Origin: Helicobacter cetorum
GTDB lineage: Bacteria; Campylobacterota; Campylobacteria; Campylobacterales; DZAY01
Length of the DNA: 64,000 bases
Direction: 5' to 3'
Assembly (NCBI GenBank): GCA_022729735.1
Contig: DZAY01000004.1
Coordinates: 1 to 64,000, forward strand
A program made the translations under genes and the position numbers. Shown piece by piece: positions 45,243 through 54,232 of the stretch (its first letter is position 1; every line of letters starts with the position of its first letter). The notes beneath the pieces were generated by a model that worked only from the letters and a program-made list of their open reading frames with translations, made no database searches and had not been told where the DNA came from.

Positions 45243-45641
45243 ATGCAAGTTGAAATAAAATTAAAAATTCTTGTTGTAGATGATTCAAATATTTCGCGAA
45301 AATGGTTGATTGAAATGATGCCAGAAGCGATAAAAAAGAGTGCTACAATAATAGAAGCTTCAAATGGTGAAGATGCTTTGAAAGTTTTTGAAAATGAGAG
45401 ACCAGATATTATATTTTTGGATTTAACAATGCCAGGAATGAGTGGTTTTGAAGTTTTAGATAGAGTTAAACAGATTGATAAAAATGCCACAGTAGTTGTA
45501 GTAACTGCAGATAGACAGCAAACAACAAAAGAAAAAATTTTAGCACTTGGTGCGATTGATTTGCTAACAAAACCTGTAGATTCTACTAAATTTAGAAATC
45601 TATTTATTGAGATAGCATTTGGAAAAAATAGTAATGAGTGA
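45243..45641 (+). CDS. CheY-like single-domain response regulator
   Basis: The 132-residue receiver domain has ILVVDDSNISRKWL near 9-22, the phospho-acceptor in IIFLDLTMPGMSGFEVLD near 56-73 (Asp 60), VVVVTADRQQ near 82-91 with the switch threonine, and the lysine in LLTKPVDS near 114. There is no output domain, so it acts through protein contact. The stop overlaps the CheC-like gene in ATGAGTGA. An AGGGGAA site precedes the ATG. Confidence 0.9.
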   Translation: MQVEIKLKILVVDDSNISRKWLIEMMPEAIKKSATIIEASNGEDALKVFENERPDIIFLDLTMPGMSGFEVLDRVKQIDKNATVVVVTADRQQTTKEKILALGAIDLLTKPVDSTKFRNLFIEIAFGKNSNE

Positions 45642-46242
45642 TTTAATACTAAATCAAGAACAAGAAGATGTATTAAAAGAGTTGATTAATATATCTTTTG
45701 GTTTAGCTGCATCTTTAATAGGTGATATGTTACATAGTTATGTTCATCTACATGTTCCTAAAATTGAAGTTTTCGATATAAAAGAGTTACCATCTCTTAT
45801 AAACTCTAAATTTGAAAATTCTGGGAATTACTATATCACAAAACAGCTTTTCCGTGGTGGTTTTGGTGGAGAAACAATATTTATCTTGGGAAGAGAGTCA
45901 GCATATAAATTTAGCGAACTGCTAATTCAAAGTCAAGATTTAGAACCAGATGATATAAAGAGTTCTATGCTTGAGATAGCAAATATTATAACTTCGGCAT
46001 GTATTGGACAGTTAAATGAATTTATTTTAAATCATGTATTTTTTGAAGCTCCAATTATAGATGTTATTGATTTAAATAGTTCAAATAGAGTGATTGAAAA
46101 TCATGCTTTTGATTATCAAAATGTGATTGTGATTGAAACAACTATTGATTTACAAGATGCAAATATCAAAGGTTATATGTTTATACTTAGTGATGAAGAG
46201 TCATTTAGATTTTTAAAAAATGCTTTAAATAGGATTAGTTGA
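45634..46242 (+). CDS. CheC-like phosphatase/chemotaxis protein
   Basis: CheC proteins remove phosphate from CheY-type regulators. The 202-residue protein has two E-x-x-N motifs, in VLKELINISFGLAASLIGDM near 12-31 and MLEIANIITSACIGQLNEF near 108-126, which are the paired active sites of the family. The start ATG at 45634 overlaps the CheY stop; a TTG at 45619 is upstream. It probably resets the regulator encoded just before it. Confidence 0.8.
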   Translation: MSDLILNQEQEDVLKELINISFGLAASLIGDMLHSYVHLHVPKIEVFDIKELPSLINSKFENSGNYYITKQLFRGGFGGETIFILGRESAYKFSELLIQSQDLEPDDIKSSMLEIANIITSACIGQLNEFILNHVFFEAPIIDVIDLNSSNRVIENHAFDYQNVIVIETTIDLQDANIKGYMFILSDEESFRFLKNALNRIS

Positions 46243-47406
46243 TTGGCTGATATAGAGTTTGCAAATATAGTTAATAATCTAAATGCTGGTGTTGCCCTCA
46301 TAGATGTAGAGTTAAAAATTTATTATTGGAATAGTTGGTTAGAGCTTTATACAAAAATTGATAAAACAGAAGCTAATAATAAAAGTTTGGATACTCTGTT
46401 TAATTTAAAAGAGCGAGAAATAAAACTTATAAAACGACATATTAATAGTGTGTTAGTTTTAAACACTCCATCTTTTTTTAAAGCAAATATCCATAAATAT
46501 GTAATTCCAATTCAAAATAAGAGATTTACACAATCATATTTTGACAAAATGCAACAAGATGTTACGATAATTCCATATGACAAAAGCAGTTCAAAAGTTG
46601 CAATTATTGTGTATGACCAAACAGATGTAATGGATTTACAACAGAGATTAATCGAACAATCAAAAGATTTAGAAAAGTTGATAGATTTAGAAATAGAAAA
46701 ACAAAAACATAAAGATGAGCTATTAATTCAACAAAATAGATTAGCAATAATGGGTGAAATGGTTAGTATGATAGCTCATCAATGGCGACAACCTTTAAAT
46801 GTATTGACACTTATCATTCAAGATATTGATGAAGCATATAAATTGAATGAGTTAAATAGTGAATATTTAGAAAAATCTGTAAAAACATCTCTAAATAGCA
46901 TCAAATTTTTAACTAAAACTGTTGAAGATTTTAGAAGTTTTTTTAAACAGAATAAAAATAGACAACTATTTTCAGTTAAAAATGCCATAGAGTCACTACT
47001 TGGTTTTATGTTTGCAGTATATAAAGCACAAGGAATAAATGTAGTTGTAACTGGTGCTGATTTTTATTTAAATAGTTTTGAAGGTGAATTCAAGCAAATT
47101 ATGTTAAATCTTTTAAATAATGCAAAAGACGCAATTTTAGAGAGTTGCAAAAAAGAAAAAATAGTAGAAATTATATTGGATAAACCAACTATTGAGATAA
47201 GAGATAGTGGAAATGGTATTAGTAGTGAAAACTTTGACAAACTTTTTACTCAACATTTTACTACAAAAGGCAAAGATGGAACAGGAATTGGATTATATAT
47301 GAGTAAAAAAATTATAGAAAGTAGTTTAAATGGAGTAATAGAAGCTTCTAATTGGGCAAATGGAGCAAGTTTTAAACTTATTTTTAAAAGTGATGGTGTA
47401 AATTGA
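46243..47406 (+). CDS. PAS-domain sensor histidine kinase
   Basis: The 387-residue protein has an N-terminal PAS-like region (about 1-120), a coiled-coil linker (about 130-165), the histidine in MVSMIAHQWRQPLNVLTLII near 178, and the ATPase with LNLLNNAKDAILESC, IEIRDSGNGI and GKDGTGIGLYMSKKIIESS. No transmembrane helix is seen, so it is cytoplasmic. The start is TTG at 46243, right after the CheC stop. It probably phosphorylates the single-domain regulator two genes upstream. Confidence 0.88.
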   Translation: MADIEFANIVNNLNAGVALIDVELKIYYWNSWLELYTKIDKTEANNKSLDTLFNLKEREIKLIKRHINSVLVLNTPSFFKANIHKYVIPIQNKRFTQSYFDKMQQDVTIIPYDKSSSKVAIIVYDQTDVMDLQQRLIEQSKDLEKLIDLEIEKQKHKDELLIQQNRLAIMGEMVSMIAHQWRQPLNVLTLIIQDIDEAYKLNELNSEYLEKSVKTSLNSIKFLTKTVEDFRSFFKQNKNRQLFSVKNAIESLLGFMFAVYKAQGINVVVTGADFYLNSFEGEFKQIMLNLLNNAKDAILESCKKEKIVEIILDKPTIEIRDSGNGISSENFDKLFTQHFTTKGKDGTGIGLYMSKKIIESSLNGVIEASNWANGASFKLIFKSDGVN

Positions 47407-48386
47407 TTTTGAGTATAGAAAGTAGTTGTGATGATAGCTCGATTGCTATTATAGAAATAGCTTCTAAAAAAGTGCTATTTCACAAAAAAATTTCACAAGA
47501 TATAGAACATTCAAAATATGGTGGTGTTGTTCCAGAACTTGCAAGCAGACTTCATGCAATAGCTCTTCCAAAGATATTAGAAGATACAAAAGAGTTTTTT
47601 CCAAATTTAAAAGCAGTAGCTGTTACAAATGAGCCAGGACTCAATGTAACTCTATTAGAAGGAATAATGATGGCAAAAGCTCTCCATTTGTCATTAAATA
47701 TTCCACTAATTGCAATTAATCATTTAAAAGCTCATATTTATTCACTATTTATCGAAAAAGAGTCAAATTTTCCATTAACAGTATTGCTTGTTTCAGGTGG
47801 GCATACTATGATAATTGAGTGCAAACATAGTGATGATTTTCAAATAAAAGCATCTACACTTGATGATAGTTTTGGTGAAAGCTTTGATAAAGTTTCAAAA
47901 ATGCTCGGTTTATCTTATCCTGGGGGACCAATTATTGAGAGCTTAGCAAAAGTTGGTGAAGATATATTTAATTTTCCACTGCCTCTGAAAAATAATAGAG
48001 AAATAGCTTTCTCTTTTTCAGGACTTAAAAATAGTGTAAGATTAGAAATTGAAAAAATAGTCAATTTAGATTATCAAGCAAAAGCAAATATTGCAAAATC
48101 GTTTCAAAAAGTAGCAATTGAGCATCTCATATTTCAATGCAAAAGATATTTCAAACAATCAAATATAAAAGAGTTTGCAATAGTTGGTGGAGCAAGTGCA
48201 AATTTAGCACTTAGAGAAGCATTCCTCATATTATGCGATGAATTCAATATAAATTTAAATTTAGCACCAATAGAATTTTGCTCTGATAATGCCGTGATGG
48301 TTGGAAGATGTGCGATTGATAGCTTTTTGCAAAATAGATTTAGTGCTGAAATAGAAGCAAAAAGTAGAATTAATAGTTTTAATTAA
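47403..48386 (+). CDS. tsaD: tRNA N6-threonylcarbamoyl transferase TsaD
   Basis: TsaD places the threonylcarbamoyl group on A37 of ANN-reading tRNAs. The 327-residue protein has ILSIESSCDDSSIAI, YGGVVPELASRLHAIALPKI near 38-57, the metal-binding histidines in AINHLKAHIYSLF near 100-112, and FSFSGLKNSVR near 200. The start is a TTG overlapping the kinase stop by four bases. Its coupling to a chemotaxis-like operon probably reflects chance order, not shared function. Confidence 0.95.
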   Translation: MILSIESSCDDSSIAIIEIASKKVLFHKKISQDIEHSKYGGVVPELASRLHAIALPKILEDTKEFFPNLKAVAVTNEPGLNVTLLEGIMMAKALHLSLNIPLIAINHLKAHIYSLFIEKESNFPLTVLLVSGGHTMIIECKHSDDFQIKASTLDDSFGESFDKVSKMLGLSYPGGPIIESLAKVGEDIFNFPLPLKNNREIAFSFSGLKNSVRLEIEKIVNLDYQAKANIAKSFQKVAIEHLIFQCKRYFKQSNIKEFAIVGGASANLALREAFLILCDEFNINLNLAPIEFCSDNAVMVGRCAIDSFLQNRFSAEIEAKSRINSFN

Positions 48387-48408
48387 TACAAAATTTATCC
48401 TATTTATG

Positions 48409-48414
48409 TATAAT
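48409..48414 (+). promoter_or_regulatory. -10 element of tpx
   Basis: A perfect TATAAT lies 34 bases before the tpx ATG, in the 62-base gap after tsaD. No strong -35 is seen. AAGGGG precedes the start codon. Confidence 0.55.
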
Positions 48415-48448
48415 TTTTGTTCAACTTAATTCAAAAGGGGTAATTCAA

Positions 48449-48961
48449 ATGGCAACAACACTTTTAAAAGGTAATTTAGTAAATTTAGGTGGAGCTACAG
48501 TTAATGTAGGCGATAAAGCTCCTAAAGTAACAGTAGTAGCAAAAGATTTATCAAATAAAGTTGTAGGTGGATGTGGTGAAAAAGCTCAACTAATTGTTGT
48601 TGTTCCATCGCTTGATACTCCAGTATGTGCAAGTGAGACAAGAAAGTTTAATGAAAAAGCTGCTTCTTGTGGAGCTGATGTTGTGGTAATTTCTATGGAT
48701 TTACCATTTGCTATGGGAAGATTTTGTTCAACTGAAGGAATTGAAAATTTAACAGTTGCTTCTGATTTTAGAAACAAAGAGTTTGCAAATAATTATGGTG
48801 TTTTAATTGCTGATGGTGCTTTAAGAGGTTTAACTTGTAGAGCAATTTTTGTAATTAATAAAGATGGAACAGTTGCTTATAAAGAGATAGTTCCAGAAAT
48901 TACAGCAGAACCTGATTATGAGAATGCACTATCTGCATTAACAGAAGCAGTTAGTAAATAA
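48449..48961 (+). CDS. tpx: Thiol peroxidase
   Basis: Tpx reduces hydrogen peroxide and organic hydroperoxides using thioredoxin. The 170-residue protein has LVNLGGATVNVGDKAPKVTV near 10-29, the peroxidatic site SLDTPVCASETRKFNE near 54-69 with the catalytic cysteine, and the resolving cysteine in MGRFCSTEGIENL near 90. It is followed by a strong hairpin terminator. Confidence 0.95.
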   Translation: MATTLLKGNLVNLGGATVNVGDKAPKVTVVAKDLSNKVVGGCGEKAQLIVVVPSLDTPVCASETRKFNEKAASCGADVVVISMDLPFAMGRFCSTEGIENLTVASDFRNKEFANNYGVLIADGALRGLTCRAIFVINKDGTVAYKEIVPEITAEPDYENALSALTEAVSK

Positions 48962-48965
48962 TTTT

Positions 48966-48985
48966 ATTCCCACTTTTGTGGGAAT
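48966..48985 (+). terminator. Intrinsic terminator of tpx
   Basis: ATTCCCAC and GTGGGAAT pair over eight bases around TTTT, starting four bases after the tpx stop. The tail TTCAA is short, so readthrough into the small lipoprotein gene is possible. Confidence 0.65.
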
Positions 48986-49003
48986 TTCAAAGAGGAGTGT
49001 TAT

Positions 49004-49108
49004 ATGATAAAGAAGTTGTTAATATCTATTTTAGCTTTTGGTTTTCTTTTTATAGCTACTGGATGTGAGCGAAATAACTACAAACACCCTATTCACAATC
49101 AAAATTAG
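49004..49108 (+). CDS. Very short lipoprotein (34 residues)
   Basis: A 34-codon frame begins MIKKLLISILAFGFLFIATG and continues with Cys-Glu-Arg. The basic start, hydrophobic core and a lipobox-like ATGC make a clear lipoprotein signal; only 14 residues would remain after processing. AGGAG precedes the ATG and a 12-bp-stem terminator begins at its stop codon, so this is a self-contained transcript unit. Its function is unknown, but small lipoproteins of this kind exist in other bacteria. Confidence 0.65.
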   Translation: MIKKLLISILAFGFLFIATGCERNNYKHPIHNQN

Positions 49109-49140
49109 TTACTAAATTTTTTAGTAACTAACTCTTTTTT
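49105..49140 (+). terminator. Strong intrinsic terminator after the short lipoprotein
   Basis: A 12-base stem (49105-49116 with 49120-49131, arms TTAGTTACTAAA and TTTAGTAACTAA, three-base loop) is followed by CTC and a T-run. It overlaps the lipoprotein stop. Confidence 0.85.
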
Positions 49141-49230
49141 TAATAAACTTCAATAAATCACTTTTTAATCATTAAAATAGATAACCTCTTATGTTAAAAT
49201 ACAAAAAGAGTAAAGAATAAGAGGGTAATC

Positions 49231-51168
49231 ATGAATAATAAATTATTAGATTTGTCGCTACTTGTTGTAGAAGATGATATTATAACTCTTGAGATGGTTT
49301 GCAACCATTTATCACGAAAATATAAAAAAGTAATTTGTATAAATAATCCAGTAGAAGCGATAAGTTTATTTAAAATAGAAAAATTTGATGTAGTTATAAC
49401 TGATATAAAAATGAGAGATATAGATGGATTAGAGTTAATAAAAGAGATAAGAAATATTAATCCAAATATTGTAACAATCATAATTAGTGCATTTGGAAAT
49501 AGAGAGTATCTTTTAAAAGCTTTGGAGCTAAATGTTTATAAATACTTTTTTAAACCACTTAACTATATGGCAATTGATGAAGCCCTTCAATATTTACTTA
49601 AAGATAAAATAGAGTATTTAAAACTAAAAGAGAGTGAAATTGCATTTAGAGAATTTGTAGAAAATACAATAGATTTAGTTACAAAAGTTGATAAATATGG
49701 AAAATTTATTTATGTAAATGGTGCAAGTAGAGATATATTTGGCTTAGAACCAAAAGATATGATAGGAAAAAGTGCTTTTGATTTTGTATATTCAGAAGAT
49801 AAAGCAGATACAGCTGAAGCTTTTAATAGATGGATAAGAGATAAAGAGGTTCATAAAAACTTTAGAAATAGACAAGTTCATAGGAGTGGCAAAGTAGCAT
49901 ATGTTTGTTGGAGTATAAATATTCATTATAATTTAAATGGAGATGTAGATTATGTAAATAGTATTGGTAGAAATGTTACAAACCAAGTTGAAATGTTAGA
50001 AAATATTAGAGAAAAAGAGCAAAATTATAGAGAAATTTTTGATGGAGTTATTGAAGGTATTATAATATATTGTGTATCTCAAAATAAAATTGTAGATATA
50101 AATAACTCTGTATGTGAGATTTTTGGATATTCTAAAGAAGAATTAATTGGCAAAGATATGAATTTTTTGACAATTAATACAGAACCATACACTATGAGTG
50201 ACTTAAATCAATATATAAAACAAATTAAAATATCTTCTCAAGAGAGTTTTCAATGGTGTTCTAAAAAGCGAGATGGCACAACTATTTGGCTTGATATTAA
50301 TCTTAAATTTACAACAGTTGGAGGTAAGTTTAGATTTTTAGTAGTATTGCGAGATATTACAGAAAAGTGTGGATTAGAGACTAAATTAAAAGAGTTAAAT
50401 GATAAATTAATGGAAAAAGTTGAAATTGAAGTTGCAAAAAATCGAGAAAAAGATAGATTGATGTTTCATCAAGCAAAATATGCACAAATGGGTGAAATGA
50501 TTAGTATGATAGCACATCAATGGAGACAACCTTTGAATGCTATTAATGCTTCCATTATAGATTTAAAAGTGAAATTGGAGTTAGATGGTGAAGTTGATTT
50601 AAATGATTTACTTGAAAAATCAAATTTTATAGAAAATCAAAGCACAAAAATGTCTCAAACAATTACAGATTTTATGAACTTTTTTAAACCTGTAAAAGTA
50701 AAAGACTATTTTCAATTTATTGATATTTTAAATGATATAAGTGGAATAGTTGGAACACAACTAAGAAATCGAGAAATAGATTTTATATTTAGTGGAGATT
50801 TACATAAATCAATATTTGGTTTTAGAAATGAGATGGAACATGTTTTACTAAATTTAATTGTAAATGCAAGAGATGCTTTTGAAGATAATCCAAGAATTTC
50901 TAATAAAAAGATACAAATTTCTATAACCAATTTTCAAGATAGTGTTTTAATTGAAGTTACGGATAATGCAGGTGGAATAAACGAAGATATTTTGGATAGA
51001 GTTTTTGACCCATATTTTACTACAAAAGAGCAAGGTAAAGGGAGTGGAATAGGACTTTATATGACAAGAAGTATAATTGAGCGAAGTTTTGGTGGAGTTA
51101 TTAGTGTAGAAAATATAAATGCTGGTGCAAGATTTAGTATAAAAATACCAATTAATGAAGATAAATAA
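49231..51168 (+). CDS. Receiver-PAS-PAS hybrid histidine kinase
   Basis: The 645-residue protein has an N-terminal receiver (LLVVEDDIITLEMV, Asp near 55 in VVITDIKMRDIDGLEL, and lysine in YFFKPLNYM near 111). Two PAS domains follow (about 145-265 and 270-390), then the kinase core with MISMIAHQWRQPLNAI near 428 and the ATPase segments LNLIVNARDAFEDN, IEVTDNAGGINEDI and KGSGIGLYMTRSIIERSF. It lacks transmembrane helices, so it senses a cytoplasmic or diffusible signal. It follows a strong terminator and has its own transcript. Confidence 0.9.
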   Translation: MNNKLLDLSLLVVEDDIITLEMVCNHLSRKYKKVICINNPVEAISLFKIEKFDVVITDIKMRDIDGLELIKEIRNINPNIVTIIISAFGNREYLLKALELNVYKYFFKPLNYMAIDEALQYLLKDKIEYLKLKESEIAFREFVENTIDLVTKVDKYGKFIYVNGASRDIFGLEPKDMIGKSAFDFVYSEDKADTAEAFNRWIRDKEVHKNFRNRQVHRSGKVAYVCWSINIHYNLNGDVDYVNSIGRNVTNQVEMLENIREKEQNYREIFDGVIEGIIIYCVSQNKIVDINNSVCEIFGYSKEELIGKDMNFLTINTEPYTMSDLNQYIKQIKISSQESFQWCSKKRDGTTIWLDINLKFTTVGGKFRFLVVLRDITEKCGLETKLKELNDKLMEKVEIEVAKNREKDRLMFHQAKYAQMGEMISMIAHQWRQPLNAINASIIDLKVKLELDGEVDLNDLLEKSNFIENQSTKMSQTITDFMNFFKPVKVKDYFQFIDILNDISGIVGTQLRNREIDFIFSGDLHKSIFGFRNEMEHVLLNLIVNARDAFEDNPRISNKKIQISITNFQDSVLIEVTDNAGGINEDILDRVFDPYFTTKEQGKGSGIGLYMTRSIIERSFGGVISVENINAGARFSIKIPINEDK

Positions 51169-51180
51169 AAAGGAGACAAC

Positions 51181-51594
51181 ATGACATATACACTTCCAAG
51201 AAATGTGTATAATCTTTTAGATGAGGTTTTTAAAGATAAAACAAAAACAGAAACCTTTGCAAAAGCGATTGAAGAGTCAATTCAAGCAATTGATGACAAA
51301 GCAAAAGAGGCTATAACTGACAAAAAAATTCAACTCAAAATTGAAATAAAAGAAGAGTTAAAAAATGAGTTAGTAACAAGAGAGCTATTTGAAGAAAGAT
51401 TTAAAGGAATTGATGAGAGATTTAAAAGTATAGATGAGCGATTTAAATTAATTGACGAAAGATTTAACATGGTTGATGAACGATTTAAACAGTTAGATTT
51501 TAAATTTAATATTTTAATCACTCTTGTAATTGTTGCACTGACATTTTTTAATCCAAACTTTGTCTCTTTTTTGGAAAAGATATTTTTAAAATAG
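51181..51594 (+). CDS. Coiled-coil protein with seven-residue tandem repeats and membrane tail
   Basis: The 137-residue protein has a helical N-terminal region, then five tandem units of the form DERFKSI (about 76-112, for example FKGIDERFKSIDERFK), and a C-terminal hydrophobic helix ILITLVIVALTFF. This layout resembles DUF1640-like and Bdr-like membrane coiled-coil proteins. The function is unknown. It sits 12 bases after the hybrid kinase and may be cotranscribed. Confidence 0.7.
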   Translation: MTYTLPRNVYNLLDEVFKDKTKTETFAKAIEESIQAIDDKAKEAITDKKIQLKIEIKEELKNELVTRELFEERFKGIDERFKSIDERFKLIDERFNMVDERFKQLDFKFNILITLVIVALTFFNPNFVSFLEKIFLK

Positions 51595-51598
51595 CAAA

Positions 51599-51620
51599 AA
51601 GCTATCCTAAAGGATAGCTT
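51599..51620 (-). terminator. Terminator between the coiled-coil gene and htrA
   Basis: AAGCTATCC and GGATAGCTT form a nine-base stem with a four-base loop. On the minus strand the stem is followed by TTTTTGC, so it ends htrA transcription, and it overlaps the htrA stop. It can also act weakly on the plus strand. Confidence 0.8.
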
Positions 51621-53028
51621 AATCTATTACTAATATTTTAGGAATGCCTCTTCGATTTACATAAACTCTCTTTTTAGCACCTTTAAACTGTTTAAGTGTA
51701 TTTGTAAGAGTTTCTATATTTGTAATTTCCATATTTTCAATTTGCACAATCACATCTCCTACAAAAAATCCAAACTCAAATGCTTTAGAGTTTGGCTCAA
51801 CATTAACTACCAAAACTCCATTAATTCGTTCATCAATTTTAAATTTTTGTTTTAAATTATTGTCTAAATTCTCAACACTAAGTCCATCAATTAAACTGTT
51901 TTGACCACCAAGTGTTACATCATCATTTAATTTTGATAGTTTTAAATCTGTTGTTAAAACTCGTTTATCTCGCTCATAAGTAACTTTTATTATAGAGTTT
52001 GGAGTAATTGAGCCAATTTTATTTTTTAAATCATTGCTATTACCTATTTTTTCACCATTTATTGCAATAATTAAATCACTTCTTTTTATTCCTGCTAAAT
52101 CTGCTGGTGAGCCTTTTTCTACTCCAAGAATTAATGCACCTTCAGTAGTTTTGTAAAATGGTTGCATATCAGAACTTAAATCAGTTAATGTAACACCTAA
52201 ATAGCCTCGCTCAACTTTTCCATTATTAATAAGTGAAGAAGCAATATGTTTTACTGTATTTGATGGAATTGCAAATCCAACTCCACTACTTGAACCACTT
52301 TTGGAAATAATTGCTGTATTTATTCCAATTAAAGCACCTCTACTATCAACTAATGCACCACCAGAATTCCCAGGATTTATAGAAGCATCAGTTTGAATAA
52401 AATTTTCATAATCATTTATTCCTATTCCACTTTTATTAAGAGCTGAAATGATACCTTTTGTTACAGTTTCACCAACACCAAATGGATTTCCAATAGCAAA
52501 TACAATATCACCTTCTCTCAAATTTGATGAATCTGCCATTTTCAGAGGTTTTAAATTTGATATATCAATCTTTATAACAGCTAAATCACTTTTTGGGTCT
52601 TTACCAATCAATTTTGCTTTATACTCTTTTTTATCATTTGGAAGAGTTACAATAATCGTTTCAGCTCCATCTATTACATGATTATTTGTAATAATATATC
52701 CATCTTCACTCACTACAACACCAGAACCAAGCGACCTTTCAACTCTATCTTTTGGAACCATTTGTCCAAAAAACTCATTAAATATTTGGTCAAATAGTGG
52801 GTCGCCAAAAGAGCCTTTGAAATTTCCCATTGGTGATTTTATTTTTTTTTCTGTTGAAATATTTACAACCCCATCTTTTGCATCTTTTATAGAGTCATAA
52901 TATGATAAAACAACTCCATTATCAATGCTTTCAGGCATTATTCGTTTAATATCTTTTTCTGCATCTACAAATTCAAATCCAAATAAAAGCGATGATGTAA
53001 TTAATGATATAGATAAAAATTTTTTCAT
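51619..53028 (-). CDS. htrA: Periplasmic serine protease HtrA/DegP
   Basis: HtrA degrades or refolds damaged envelope proteins. The 469-residue protein has a signal peptide (KKFLSISLITSSLLFGFEF), then the trypsin-like domain with the triad His in ITNNHVIDG near 116, Asp in SDLAVIKID near 147, and Ser in NPGNSGGALVDSRG near 219. Two PDZ domains follow (from about 275 and about 375). Length matches DegP-type enzymes. All catalytic residues are present. Confidence 0.95.
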   Translation of the reverse strand: MKKFLSISLITSSLLFGFEFVDAEKDIKRIMPESIDNGVVLSYYDSIKDAKDGVVNISTEKKIKSPMGNFKGSFGDPLFDQIFNEFFGQMVPKDRVERSLGSGVVVSEDGYIITNNHVIDGAETIIVTLPNDKKEYKAKLIGKDPKSDLAVIKIDISNLKPLKMADSSNLREGDIVFAIGNPFGVGETVTKGIISALNKSGIGINDYENFIQTDASINPGNSGGALVDSRGALIGINTAIISKSGSSSGVGFAIPSNTVKHIASSLINNGKVERGYLGVTLTDLSSDMQPFYKTTEGALILGVEKGSPADLAGIKRSDLIIAINGEKIGNSNDLKNKIGSITPNSIIKVTYERDKRVLTTDLKLSKLNDDVTLGGQNSLIDGLSVENLDNNLKQKFKIDERINGVLVVNVEPNSKAFEFGFFVGDVIVQIENMEITNIETLTNTLKQFKGAKKRVYVNRRGIPKILVID

Positions 53029-53086
53029 GTTAATCCCCTTTTCGATTTTTTGTTAATTTTAAGATATTTTTTCTAAATATTTTATT

Positions 53087-53692
53087 TTAAAGTTTAGGTA
53101 AATTCCAACTTTTAAAAAAAGCTACAAGTCTAATTAGCACACACAAAATAGCAACTAAAAGAGTTGTAAAAAAGTTTAAAAATGTAAAGTAGTTTAATAT
53201 AAAAAGTAGCATTGAGGCAAATATTGCAACCACTCCATAAAATTCACTAACTAAAATTGTAGGTATCTCATTAATTAAAACATCTCTAATAATTCCACCA
53301 CCAACAGCAGTTATAAATCCTAAAAATATAACTCCAAAAAAGTTAAAATTATGCTCTATGCCAATCAAAGCTCCAGCAATACTAAAAGCAACTAAACCTA
53401 AAGCATCGATAGTTACAAAAAGCATTTTTCGCTCAATTGCACCTTTTTTATGAAGTTTAAAAGCAAAAGCTATCATAATTCCAATAAATACAGAAAGAGA
53501 TGGATAGGTGTGGGAGAATGCAAAAGGTGTGTTTGTAACTATACTATCTCGCAACAAACCACCACCCAAAGCACTTGAAAAAGATGCTATAAAAACTCCT
53601 AAAATATCTAAATTTTTTCTAACAGCAACTAAAAAACCTACAATAGAACTTGCAATTAATCCTATTACATCTGCTACAAAAAACAGCTCCAT
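53087..53692 (-). CDS. TRIC/UPF0126-family membrane protein
   Basis: The 201-residue protein has about six to seven transmembrane segments in two repeats, with the paired signature GGGLLRDSIV near 42 and GGGIIRDVLINEIPTIL near 127. Relatives form trimeric cation channels. No transport specificity can be read from the sequence. It overlaps nothing and lies three bases downstream of the carbonic-anhydrase-like gene. Confidence 0.85.
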   Translation of the reverse strand: MELFFVADVIGLIASSIVGFLVAVRKNLDILGVFIASFSSALGGGLLRDSIVTNTPFAFSHTYPSLSVFIGIMIAFAFKLHKKGAIERKMLFVTIDALGLVAFSIAGALIGIEHNFNFFGVIFLGFITAVGGGIIRDVLINEIPTILVSEFYGVVAIFASMLLFILNYFTFLNFFTTLLVAILCVLIRLVAFFKSWNLPKL

Positions 53693-53695
53693 AAA

Positions 53696-54232
53696 TTATG
53701 ATATATTGTTTATATACTCATTTTTAAAAGCTACATATCTTTTTGCAGAAGCATAAAGCTCATTAACTTCATCTTCGCTTAATTCTCTCACAACTTTGGC
53801 TGGACTTCCCATAATAAGTGAGCGAGGTGGAAAAACTTTACCTTTTGTAACTAAACTTCCAGCACCAACTATTGACTCCCTGCCAATTACTGCTCCATCT
53901 AAAATAGTAGCATTCATTCCAATTAAACAAGCATTCTCGATTGTACAACCATGTAACATAACTTTATGTGCAATTGTTACATCATCACCAATAATTGTTG
54001 GATTTCCATCACTTTTATCATCTTTTTTATAGTGTGTTACATGAATCATTGTTAAATCTTGAATATTTGTTCTATTTCCAATTTTTATATAATGAACATC
54101 ACCTCTAACTACAACTCCAAACCAAATAGATACATCTTCGCCCATCTCCACATCACCAATTACAGTAGAATTTGGAGCAATCCAAACATTTTTAGATAAT
54201 TTTGGGAAAAACTCTTTATATTTTAATAACAT
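53696..54232 (-). CDS. Gamma-carbonic-anhydrase-like hexapeptide protein
   Basis: The 178-residue left-handed beta helix has NSTVIGDVEMGEDVSIWFGV near 21-40, VVRGDVHYIKIG near 41-52, and metal-ligand histidines in MIHVTHYKK near 63 and TIAHKVMLHGCTIEN near 84-98. This set of three histidines suggests a zinc site, as in gamma carbonic anhydrases. The activity is not proven. It overlaps ppk1 by one base. Confidence 0.8.
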   Translation of the reverse strand: MLLKYKEFFPKLSKNVWIAPNSTVIGDVEMGEDVSIWFGVVVRGDVHYIKIGNRTNIQDLTMIHVTHYKKDDKSDGNPTIIGDDVTIAHKVMLHGCTIENACLIGMNATILDGAVIGRESIVGAGSLVTKGKVFPPRSLIMGSPAKVVRELSEDEVNELYASAKRYVAFKNEYINNIS

